Of a stretch of 64,000 nucleotides of DNA, positions 11,701-24,800 are shown piece after piece. This stretch comes from Megascapheus bottae (taxonomy: Eukaryota > Chordata > Mammalia > Rodentia > Geomyidae): contig JANJXV010000013.1 of the NCBI GenBank assembly GCA_024803745.1, positions 34,364,001 to 34,428,000 of the forward strand, in the 5' to 3' direction. The first letter of the stretch is position 1; each line of letters begins with the position of its first letter. Both the position numbers and the translations under genes were made by a program. Below the pieces are notes generated by a model. The model was not told where the DNA came from, ran no database searches, and saw only the letters and a program-made list of their open reading frames with translations.

Positions 11701-14700
11701 TATAGATTGGATATTGTCTCTCCAGGATTACCTAGAATTGAAGGGGATAGGAATATAGAGACACAAATAATTAGGACCAAACTTGTTGAATTGCTGTTCA
11801 CTTAAAAGCTGTGGTGTAGCCAGAAATAATCTAACCAGGACAAAATTTTGTGTCACTTAAAGGCAAAATCCCCATGTAACCAGCCAACCATTATAAATAT
11901 TAATAAGAGGATTCTAGAAAGTTGCTGAATGATTAAAAAAAAGGTTCAATTGGATCTAGAAACTAAAAACATTATAATTCTGGAAAGCTATGCAGCACTA
12001 ATAGCAGTTGAAATGTGAATTTATGGCCTATTTTAGAGGCTATCTCAAACCCACAAACCTGAGAACCTATGATTCTGTAAATAGCCTTGGCTAAGTGTTT
12101 TAAAAATAGAAAACAATTGTATTAATTTGCCCTACTGGCTAACGGATGATGTATTCTGACCCAGCGAATTGTTTGTAGAAATGAATGAAGTTATATCCCC
12201 CAAACCTGATGTGAAAGGTAGCATTGTGGAAAACTGATTTATTATCATTACCGAGTTTTATTACAAACGACATTTATTACTTACTGTTCCTGACAAATAT
12301 GAAAATGTGCTCTTTAAGAAATTTGCTACAGTAGCTTACAGAACTCAAGGAAACTTTGGATATTTTAAGGAATACATATTGACAGCTAGGTGAATAGAGA
12401 TGTATAGGGTAAATTCTGGAAGGGCCTCAGACAGGAGCTTTCATCTCTGTGATGAAAGGGGAAACATTACAGCATGTGATTAAGTTCTAGCTCACCAACC
12501 TGGATTTCTCTGAGCTCTTTTCTTTTGTTAGTTGGAAGCTTTAAGTAGGCATGATTGATTAAATCTTGGGCCATGTTAAGGGTGATCAATTCAGTCTAAA
12601 CCCCCATTCTCCTTCCAGGAGGTTGAGAGCTCAGAGAGAAAGTCTCTACTGACTTACACGGTCTTCATTTTTCTGGTGGTCACTCACATTATGAACTGTC
12701 TTGGGGGGTCCAACAAGTCGTCTTATTAGCATACAGAAGACACTTTTCATTCCAGAGATTCCAGGAGTTCTAGGGACCAGATTGTTTTCATGAAAGTGCA
12801 AACATGATACATAACAAACTGTAGATTTTCAAGAGTTTTGATTAGATGTAAGTTTCATATTATCCATTGAACCTCTACCTATCAGAAATTGCTTTTTCCA
12901 CTGTAAGTGGTCAGTCACATGTGGAGGAATTGGTATTATTGCCAGGTCACAGAAGTGATAACAGAGTTTTGCTTGTAGTTTGTAGAACAGAAATCCTACC
13001 CCCAGGTTGCTCTCTCGTTCCCACTAGACTGAGTCCCTTATGGGCAGGGATCCAGTTTGTAGTGATCCTGAAACCTTATGGCTGGCACAGCGTCTAGCAG
13101 GAACTAAGGTGGTAAATAAGATTTCAAAGGACAAGTACATTTTTGGGGGATGCTGGCTTAAGGTGGATTATATTTTCTTTGTCCAAACTGCAAAGCCTTA
13201 AAAATTAAAATACATTAAAAAACCATGCTTTGTTTACTTGCAAAAGACAATGACTGACTTGTTTAGGCAATATTTTACTAAGCATTAGGTGGCAGTAGTG
13301 TGTTGCACTTGACTCTACCTTTGGAATTGTCTTTTTCAGATATTATAATCTTAGAGTATAAAGTACATACATTGTGGCACTTTCATTTCTAACTTTTTGT
13401 TATATAATCTTTCTTCTGAGTAAGCAGGCACCACACAGAAAAAGAAGAAACTAAACAAGAAAGCCTAGGCCTGTAGTGAATGTATATTTCTCTTTGCCTC
13501 TGTACATTATATACAGATTCATTAGAGAATTACTACTGTGCAGTCTTACAGCACTTCTTACCAAGTGTTTAACGGCTGCTTCATAATAACAGTGATTTAC
13601 AGTGATGAAAACCAAAAATTATCTCAGAGGATGTGTGTTTTCTTGATATCCTAAGAAGCCAACTTAACCCTTTATCTCAGAAAGTAGTACATTATATTCA
13701 TTAAACTTAACAACAATTATTAAATGCTTCCTCTTTACTAAACTCCATTTTATCTGTATTAAAGCAACCTGTCTTGTTACTGAGTTTTAGATAAATTTCC
13801 CTTATCTCTAAATAGTAGGAATTAAAGATTGTCATTACCTCTCGAGCCTTACATGTCTAATCCCACCATTTCATATACTATGTATGAAAATGCCAGTGCT
13901 TCATACACATATTATACCCACTATGTAAATTATGATTATATTTATAAAATTAAAAGAAATTATATTTTATTTGAAAAATTTGTATCTTTTAGGCCCATGG
14001 GAATGTTTCTGCAAAAAAGGAATATAGATAACTCTTATAAACAGATTTTTAAAGTAGGATACAAAGAGACAGATCCTCAGGGCTATAATTAAAGACCAGC
14101 ATGGGCAGTTCAGAGAGTTCCTTTCTGAAATAGCCAACAGAAAGCAGGGCTGGAAGCATGGCTCAAGTGGTATGGTGCCAGCCCAACAAGTGCTAGGTCC
14201 TGAGTACCACCACAGTACAATCCCAGTACCACCCAGAAAAAAGGGGGTGGGAGTTTTAGAGCTGATTCAAATATGAGATAGTTAATCTGTCATATTTATT
14301 TTTTCATATCGTCTCTATCTCAAGGGTAAAATGCTTGTGGGAATTCAAAGCCAGTGTTCTGGTATCCCAGAATGATCAATTAATAAAAGAAGAGGATGAA
14401 AGCGTTGACAGAACATAGCATCTAATTAGTGCCTGATGGCCTTGGTGGCCCACAGAGCAGATCTCTGAGTTGCTGTAGGAGAGCAGCTCTGTAGGGTCTT
14501 TGCATGTACATCACCATTCTCACTTTGCAGGGATGACTTTAGTTTGGCATCAGCTTCTTATATTCTTAATTATACAAAGAAATATGTCTTCCTTAAATCA
14601 AACAAGCAAGTGAAATCAACCAGTGCTGTGCTACTAATTATCATTTGGGGAGCTTGGAGACAGTGTTTTATCTTAGAATACTCTCTGTAGCTCATATTGG

Positions 14701-15781
14701 GTATGTCCTTGAAGACTTATTTGATTTTGTGAGTGGGCATCCATCTGGCTTTTTACTTAAACTAGTAATTAGGTAGTATGCTGTAAAGGATTTAAAATCA
14801 TTTTCGTACCATGTGTACAATCATAAACAAAGTATGCTATACTTCCACATATTTCAAAGAAAAACGAAAATGTATTGGTTTCAAATTATATTTTAGAGTT
14901 AGGAAATCTCTAAATTCAAAGAATGTTACAGTGGTAAGTCTTCATTTTGAGATTTGCCAGATTTAATTATGCAACCACATTTCATTTTACTTCTTAGATT
15001 TTTTTCTCCATTTCTCTGAATGTGGTAGCCCTGGATTTAGCTCTTCATCAATAAATATCCTATCTGTTTTCCCTCAGTGCTCTTCCCTTTCCCCTTTGCA
15101 GTTTGTTTTCCTCTGCTTATTGTTCTTTCTTTATTGTTCTTTAGTTATCCATACCTCTGTGCCCTTTGTATCTCTTTCCTTCACCACCTCTTCATCTTCC
15201 TCTTCCTCTTTCTACTCTCATTCCAATATTTCTCCTCCTTTTTCTCTTTTTCTTTCTTGGCGTTACCAGTGTTTTCAGAATGAGTCTCTCAATTTCATTT
15301 AAAAAAAACTAATGGTCTTTTAAAAAATATCATTGCTTTTAAAATCGATCTTTGAAAGACTGGAGCTAGTAAAAGATTCGGATAGGCCAAAGGGATCTTC
15401 ACTTACTCATATTGCTTTGTCAATGTGGTTGACCATGTAAAAATACTGAAAGGTCACTTAACACTCTCTGAGAACCATGGAACTATACTGTATGTCATGT
15501 TCTAATTAAATTCAAAGTACTATTTACACTGATTCCTTAATAAGGGCTACTGATATGTCACACAGCTAGATTATAAGTTCTAGGAGAGCATATTATTTTT
15601 GTCTATATGTAGACAAATTATTAACTATTGACCCAACAGTTCCAAAAGAACTGAGAAAGAAGTATTTAAAAACTGTAAGTACTTAAAAATTGAGTAAAAA
15701 AAGTATGTTTTTTTGAGCACATACCCACAAACAAAACAAAAAATAAAAATGATGGATTTTCTTTGCAGTTTGTGTGTGTGT

Positions 15782-15821
<40 letters not shown>

Positions 15822-18800
15822 CCCATCCATAAAGAGCAAATCTACAGAGATGACAGTACATTACTGCAAGGGGAGTAAGGGGAACAAAAATAATGACTAC
15901 TGATGGTTAGAGTATTTCTCACAGGGGTGATAAAAATGAACCAAAATTACATAATGGTAATAGTTGCATAATTCTGTTAACTATCTTAAAAGGAGAAATC
16001 TTACGTTGTATGAATGATAGGTCAACAAGTTAGGGTCATACTCATAAGATTCACTAATTTGTCAGAAAATTAGAGGAGAAGGAGGGGTATTAATATATTA
16101 TTTAAAGGTATTGTGCTTATCAGGCTGGCCTGAGTCTCTTGATCTTCCCATCTTAGCCTTTCAATTAGAGTTTCAAGCATGTGCCAGTGTGCCTGCCGGT
16201 TATCTTTTTTTAATAACACCTAAATGTATGGATTATATATTTCTATTGTTGTTACTTGTTAAAGCAGTTCCTAAACTTGTCACTAATTTCAGTAACAGTA
16301 TTTGGCCTTTTCTCTTTCAGTTTCTTTGTAAGTTTTGTTTTAAAGGTCTAATCAGAAGTTGTTAAAAACACAATGCTCTTTAAAAAACAACCCCAATTTG
16401 GAAAGATGCCTATTTTAGGAAAATAGGACCCAATTATCTATGATGTGTGTGTATGTGTGAGAATCTGTTTAGGAAAGGAGAACTAGTATTCCCCCCCCCC
16501 TTTTTTTTTTGGTTGATCATGGGACTTGAACTCTGGGCTTGGGCGCTGTCCCTGAGCTTTTCAGCTCAAGGCTACCCGCCCTACCCCTACAGCGCCACTT
16601 CTAAGAGGACTACTATTTCTTGACTTTTGATTGAACATATCAATTTTGGAATTTCCAGTTTTCTAAAGTGATGAAAAGTTAGATTTAGATGTGAATTATT
16701 GTGCAGTATGTTCTCATTGATGGTTCAAGAATAAGCTCTCCCCTTCTCTCCCCTTCAATGCTTGCATTTGTAAAATAATTATTACCAGTCACAGCAAGCA
16801 GGACCAGAGCAAAGTATAGTGGGAAGACTTAACTGTACTTGAGGCCATCAGACAAGGTGGTCCCCTCTTTTTTTCTTCCCTATTTCATTGCCACATTGGA
16901 AAATAGCCTGAGAAAGCGGTCCCATATCCTGATCTGTTTGATCTGTTTTACCTGTTCACAAAGACAGATCACATTGTCTACATATTTTGCTTATGGAGAG
17001 CCCTTAGGGACCCTCATGCTCACCCTGTCTTCCAGCCATACTTGAGTGTTGCTTTCTAGTGAAGTGATGACAAGAGTGATGTCACAGCAAAGTATGCCTG
17101 AGGACAAAGCCCCCTTTTCCTTACCCCACTTTTACAAGTGTAAGGAAAGCAGGGTCTAAAAAAGAGGACTCAGTGCTACAAGGCCTCTTCTGAGAGATGT
17201 TTAGAAGATATTTCAGGGGAAAATTGAAATATCCAAAGGACAATAACATCAGAGAAAGGTACTATGGGAGAAAACCATGAAAAGGGAAGGAATTGAATAT
17301 AGCTCCTACAGTGTTTGAAGAATGGAAACAGAGAGGGAATGGCTTTTAGTCCACTGCACTGGCTATCCTGTTAGGATTTTTTTTTGTCTTACCTTGGTAA
17401 AAGATCAATTAAAGCATTCTTAATTAGAAGGCTTTTGGTTTTTATAAAATTATCCAAGATGAGGAATACTAATTTTTTCTGAAATATTTTGATACACCCT
17501 GTGTTTCACACTTCAGTGAGTCAATACAGATAGTAAATTGCAGTTCATTAGGAGGAGAAATGTTGGAATGGTACTCTTCTAGTCTTCAGATATTATTGTA
17601 GCCAGATTTACTAATTCTTTATATTATTCATAATTCTTTGCCATTTTATTTCTCAACCGTTGTCCAAAAAAAATGAGTTTTTATTATTTTTACTGGTGAG
17701 TGCTTCAGAATGTTATGATGGTCATGCTCATTAAAGCCCAAAATCTCTAAATTAAAATAATCCATAATAAGCATTTTTAGTTTATGTGGTTCCTCAGTGG
17801 TATTCTATAGTGTAATCAATGTAGAGAGTGTATCCACTGTGATATGATAGAAATTCAACAGTGGTCATATTGGAGCTTGCCAAGGCAGTTCTTGGATGGG
17901 ATTCTGTCCAAAAAGTCACTGGCAAAAAAGAAAAACAAAAACACAATCCAGCTCTTTTTTTTTGCTAGGATACTGATAAAAATCTGCTTTCTAGTAGTAC
18001 AGAATTGGTATGTGTAACATTAACTCTTTCAGGAAGTCTAGAAATTATTTTTTAAGTATTTGGCCTTATCTGTGTCACAACTACTGTCTTTGTTTTATGC
18101 TAGTATAACAAAATAGTTGAGATTGGGTCATTTATTAGGAATAGAATTTTAGTGACTCACAGTTCTGTAAGATGAGAAGTCCAAGAAAAAGGAATTGGCA
18201 GTTGGTGAAAACCTTTCATTGTACCACCCCAAAGTTTTCTAATAGAAAATGGCAATCAAATTTTAACAGGAGACAATTACTTAAACCATAACAGTTACCT
18301 GTACAGATTTTACAAGTGATTCTTTAGTTTTTAGAGCTAGAATCTTATGGTGTGGCCCAGGCTGACCTCAAACTTTAAGTGCTTTTGCTTCTGACTCCTA
18401 AATGGTGTGTGTACAGACATGCCAGAAAATGCCTAGCATAAGTGTACCATTTTGAATAGATCCTCCTCCTCTTCCTCCTCTTCCTCCTCCTCCTCCTCCT
18501 CCTTCTTTTTATTTTTCCTCTCTTGTTTCTCCTTTTTCCTTCCTCTTCATCATTGGTCTTGAATTCTGGGCCTGGGCACTGTCTATGAGCTCTTGATCTC
18601 AAGACTAGTGCTCTACCAGTTTGAGCTTCAGTCCCACTTGTGGTTTTCTGGTGGTTGATTGGAAGTAAGAGTCTCATGGACTTTCATGCAAAGGTTGGCT
18701 TTGAACTGCTATGTTCAGATCTCAGCCTCCTGAGTAGGTAGGATTACAGGTGTGAGCCACCTGTTTTTTTCTTTTGTTTTATTTTTTGTTTTTAATTTTT

Positions 18801-21800
18801 CAGATTGAAAACTACTTGAAAGATGCCTGTGGTCTGAAGCACATTTCCATATCCTATCTGTTACAGTATCAGCTGAACAAAATGACATTGTAAATGCTTC
18901 TTCACTAGGAAACAATATGAAAGAAAGGACATAAAACTAAAAAACTTTAAAGTCAACTGCCCTCATACTATCTAATAATGACTAAAATCAATAAACTTCA
19001 AATTCTGTGCTTTGGAGAAAAATATTACACATATATCTTAAAATCCATAGTCATTTGTGGAGGATATTTGTACAAAAAGGCAGTGTTCATTTCTGCCCTG
19101 ATACAGCTTTGATATCTAGTGTTGGTGTAACTCTTGTGTAAATAAAGCTGGAATGGTAAGCTGGGGATCTTTTAGTATAAAGATTTTCTTTTTTTTTTTT
19201 TAAGCTGTATTATGAGGGTGATATATAGGGGATATCAGTTACATTCATAAGGTACTAAGCACATTACATCTTGAACATTGTTACCCCTTCCCATCTTTTT
19301 TTCCCCTCCCCCAACTCACCCCTCCCAAATTGTAAAGTTAATTTCCAATGTATTGTCTTATGAATATTGCTGTTACACTAGTTTTGTCTCATCATGAGGT
19401 TTTTTTTCTTCCCTGATTCAAATAAACAAACAAATAAATGTGTATACAGTATAACAGGTACTACAGTCAGATACAGCAAGGACAGAGGATAAAGGAAACC
19501 AAAAAAGAGGGAAAAAGAAAACAAAAGATAAAGGAAAAAAGAATAAAGAAGTTCGCATAGTACATTAAAAAAACAATAACCACAAGGTTAAATCTCTTGT
19601 TTCCCTATCCTGGAGTTCATTTCAATTAGCCTCATCGTTCATAGCCAAATGTACATAGCTTGTTGAGTTACTGTGCTCCTCTGCTAGGAAAATCCTAGAC
19701 ACATACTAATTAGTACAAATGAGGAAAACCATGGAGCCTGTGTTTCTTTGTGTCTGGCTTACTTCACTTAATATGACATTTTCCAACTCTTTCCATTTCC
19801 TTGCAATTAGGGCAATGTCATTCTTTCTGATGGCAGCATAGAATTCCATTGTGTATAAATACCACATCTTCTGGATCCATTCATTCATCTGCTGAGGGGC
19901 ATCTGGGATGGTTCCATATTTTAGCTATGGTAATTAATGCTGCAATGAACATCATTATGCTAGTAGCTTTAGTATGCCCCTGTTTCTGAACCTTTGGGTA
20001 AATGCCCAGGAGTGGAATTGCTGGGTCATCGGGGAGCTCCATGTTTAGTCTTTTGAGGAACCACCTTTTGAGGAACTGCCATGGAACTTTCCATAGTGGT
20101 TGAAGGAGTTAACACTCCCATCAACAGTGTAGTAGCGTTCCCTTCTGGCCAAATTACCACCAAAATCTGCTGTTATTAGAGTTCTTAATAATGGCCATTC
20201 TAACTGGAGTGAGGTGGACTCTCAAATTTGTTTTGATTTGCATTTCTTTTATGGCCAGAGATAGCCCACATATGTCACCCTGTATCAAAATCAATTCCAA
20301 ATGGATCAGAGACCTTGAGGTAAAAGTAGATACCCTGAAAACTTTATAAGAAGGAATAGGAGATATACTAGGTCTCCTTGGAACAGGTCAAAACTTTCTT
20401 AATAAAGACCCAGAAACACAAAGTTTGAACAAATGAGACTGCATTAAACTACAGAGCTTCTGTATGGCAAAAGACATAGTTAACAAGTTAAATAGAAAGC
20501 CCACAGAGTAGGAGATCTTCACTAGCTATACAACAGACAAAAGCCTTATATCTAGAATATATCAACAGCTAAAAAATTGAATCTCTCAAAAACTAATCTT
20601 CAAAGAAACAACCATCCCATTAAAAGGTGGGCTAAAGACTTTAAAAAAAGAAACTTCTCTGAAGAGGAAATAAGAATGGCCTGTAGACACATGTGCATCA
20701 CTTTTATAATAAAGAAACTATATTCAGTTATGAAAAACGAAAATGTATTTATAATAAAAAAGAAAAACCAGAATAATAAGTGTTAAGTGAAGACCAATGT
20801 TTATGGGCAATTAGACATAGGATCTTTATGTATTTACCTTAAAAATAACCATTTTTATTTTAGCTTTGTAGGTTGCTTACCAGTAGAAAAGATTATTTGG
20901 AGCTAATGGATATATGTATTTTCTTTTGCTGAAACATTTTAGAAGTTGTTAGAATAACATACTGCACTGTTTGATTCTATTTTACCAATTTATGTATCTT
21001 ACTTTACCTGAGTGGACACCCTTACAATATTGAGTAGCTGAAGCCTGATATTTTGTTCCCCTTAAGAAAAGTAATAATTGGGGCCTAGAGTTTGGCCTAG
21101 TGGTTAAAGTGCTTGCCTAGCATGCATGAAGACCGGGGTTCGATTCCTTGGTACCACATATGTACAAAAAAGCCGGAAGTGGTACTGAGCTCAAGTGGTA
21201 GAGCTCTAGCCTTGAGAAAGTCCAAGGACAGTGCTCAGGCCCTGAGCTCAAGCCCAGGACTGGCAAAAAAAAAAAAAAAAAAAAAAAAAGAAAAGAAAAG
21301 TAATAATTGGCCGGGAGTTTGGCCTAGTGATAGAGCGCTTTCCTCGCATGCATGAATACTCAGGTTCGATTCCTCAGTACCACATACATAGAAAAAAGCC
21401 GGAAGTGGTGCTGAGGCTCAAGTGGTAGAGCTCTAGCCTTGCGAAAGTCCAAGGACAGTGCTCAGGCCCTGAGTCCAAGCCCAAGACTGGCAAAAAAAAA
21501 AAAGAAAAAAAATAATAATTAACAAAAATTACACTTCATAGTTGAAACATCGTAAATATTTTTTGTTGTGTTCCATCTTTACACCATAGATAAATGGACT
21601 TTCTTTTCTCATGGCTACAGAAAACTGTCATAGACTTAGTTGCTTAAAATAACAAAAATTTATTTATTTGCTCCATAGAACTGAAGTTCAGAACTGTCTG
21701 TAACTGGTCTGAGACCGAGGTATTAACAAGGTTACACTTCCTTTGTAGAAAAAAATATTGTGTTTTTTAGGTTCTGGGGACCACAAGCATTCCTTGGTCT

Positions 21801-24800
21801 GTGATTATATCCCTGTAGTCTTCAACATAAACACATCACTTTGTCTTCTATATAGTAAATATTCTGCCTCTTTCTCCAAAGGAATTTGATTGCATTTTGA
21901 GCCCATTGAATAACTGAATGATTTTCTCATTTCAATTTTTTTTTCACTTAACAACATCTACAAGTTTTTGTTTTTTTGTTTTTTTCAAATAAAGTAAGGA
22001 ATTGGGGATATGGACTTGTTATTGTGGGCCATTATCGACCTAACACGGGCTATCTTTTGTCTTTTTAGAGCTTCGTTTTTCTGGAACTTGCTGTCAAAAC
22101 AGATTGTTCTAAGGCTTTTAGCACCCAAATGACATACTTATTTTCTTGCTATAATTACCTTTTTTCCCCCCATAGAATATATCCATTAAGTCAATGACAT
22201 ACACCACAATGAAATAGACATAAAAGCCTCTATGGTAAGCTACTTGTTTCAGTGGTAATCAAGAAAATTCCAAATTAGAGGAAGAGATTGAATTGAATTT
22301 TGACTATAATAAAACTGATATATGACTCACAATAAATTGGTGATGGATTTTAGTGTGGGACAATCACAACCTAATAACTGTATGGGGAATTCTTGGTAGG
22401 TTTGGTTCATGATCAAGCCTCCCAACTTGATTTTCTGTAGTGACCTATTAGAAATTATCTAGTTTTAAATCTGTACTACTTCTCTTCAGCTAAAGGCTTA
22501 GCATAATTTCTTCAAAGTTTTTTTTTACTTTTCATTTGCTTTGCTTTTATTTTTGGATATAGACCAAATGGTGGGGTGGGGGAAAGCATCAAAGTTTTAA
22601 CGCTTGTGACATATAGAGGTTAAAAGTTTTCACACAACTGTACCTTAAGTATATGCTAGTAGCATATTTGAGAAGTTATGTGGAATAATACTGAATCACA
22701 GCAAATTTACTACCTAATCATCTTTACACACTGTTAATCTTAGATTATTTTAAGTAAACTATATTTAGATAACATTTTCTTATTTGTTTGAGAGACTAAT
22801 GAAAAGCAAATGTCGTATTGATTCTTTCAAAACAATGGATACTTTTTTTTTTGGTGGGCAATGTAACTTGAACTCAGCCTGGGGGCTGTCCCTGAGCTCT
22901 TCAAGGCTACTACCCAACCCTTGAGCCAAGCCCCATTTCCCATTTTCTAGAGGTTAATTGGAGATAAGAGTCTCAGGTCCTTTTCTGCCCGGGCTGGCTT
23001 TGAACCTTGATCCTCAGATCTCAGCCTCCTAAGTAGTTAGAATTACAGGCTTGAGCCACAGTGCCCAGCAAAACAGTGGGTATTTTTAAAGAGAGAATTA
23101 TAGCTATGAGTGAGGTATTCAGTGAATCACATTATATTAGTATTTGAGAACTTAATGAATTTGCACATGGTTTGATTAAACGTATGAGTTACTACACACT
23201 CAAAACATTGTTAAAAATTCTTTTCAAAAACTCACAGGACTCTGAATTTATTTTGAAATGTTTTATTGAGTTTCTTACAAATCTGTCTTAGAGTAACCAG
23301 TTTTCAATAAAAATTTGGGAACTTTATAACCTTAAAATCATAGCTGAGGAATATGAAGTATGTGTTTTGGGTTTTTTTGGTGCCGTTCTTGGAGCTTGAA
23401 CTCAAGACTTGACTCTGTCCCTGAGCTTTGTTGCTCCAGGCTAGTGCTCTACCAATGGAATCCTTCTTCCATTTCTGGCTTTCTGATGCCTACTTGGAGT
23501 TGAGTCTCACAGACTTTCCTAGCTGGGCTGGCTGATCTTGGCCTCCTCAATAACTAGGTGTACAGGTTTAAGCTGGCAGCACCTGGCTCATTCTGGTTTT
23601 TTTAATATATATAATGAAAGCATTTTAAACGATGATTATACAGTTTCAAAACCTAGCGGTCCCTTTTATAGTGAAATCTACAGTCAAGTACATTATAAGG
23701 AACACTTACTCTGCATAATCTGTGCTTTTCCTTTTTCGTGTCCTGTTTCTCGGTGTGTACCTATTTCTATTTGTGTTAGTCATCCTCTCTAGGCAAATTG
23801 TCCATGAGACCAATGATTCCATAAGCAAATTATCCAGAAAATTCTGTCTTTGTACATTGGACAGATCATGTCACTGGTGGATTTATAGCTACTCCAATGG
23901 TCTAATTAACCTGGCAGTTGTCTCCTGTGCCCAGCACTATTGTCTCATTGCCTTGGCATCTTAGTGTTCATCTTCTCATTGCCTTCTTTCTTCAGTGAAG
24001 CTCAGTTTTACAATTTTTTTAACCTACTCCCAATCAACACCCCCTATTCACCATCACCACCTCCCTTGTTTTTGCTTGGCAGTATCATCCAGATAAACAA
24101 AGTACAGATCTGCCAGCAGGAGTGGCCAAGGAATATATACAGAAGTTCATCGAAATTGATCAAGCATGGAAAATTCTAGGGAATGAAGAGACAAAAAAAG
24201 AGTATGACCTGCAGCGGCATGGTAGGTACTTCAGGTAGGCAACCACAACTCAAGAGCAAATCTGAAACACAATCTGCAGCCAGTCTTGGGCATTTTCTAG
24301 CATTTGCACCAGCTTATTGCCACCTCTCCCCCTCCACTCCATCATTGCTTTTAACTATGCCTTTTTCTTAGTAGTGATTATTGCATATCCATTGAGAAGA
24401 TAACAAAAGTTCTAGGATATGGCTTTTTACAAGGTGAAAACTGCTTTCTGTAATGTACAGTGACAGTGTTTTTTGTACATTGTTAATGTTTTGTGTTCTC
24501 TATTAATTGTATTAACAAATTTAATATTGTACTTCTGAGAATGTATTGTACAAATGGCAGTCTAAAGGAAGACATGAGGCAGAATAGCATCCAAAAGCAC
24601 TGCTGTATTTGAGTTCATTTAGGCTAGGTTTCATATTATCTAGGATAAATTGTCCTTTGTGAAATTGCTATAAATGATACAGTGGAATTCACCTTGCTTA
24701 AGCAGTTTATTTCTTTCTGTTTGAAAGTAGCTTCCTAAAATAGTGACAAGCTGTTGTGAGAAAGAAAGGGACAAATGTAGGTCAGGTTTGTCACCCATGG

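Noticed and set aside
13829..14092. 87-aa AT-rich open frame
   Set aside because: Rich in Tyr/Asn/Lys from AT composition; no acceptor/donor pairing, and it lies in a DNAJC24 intron.
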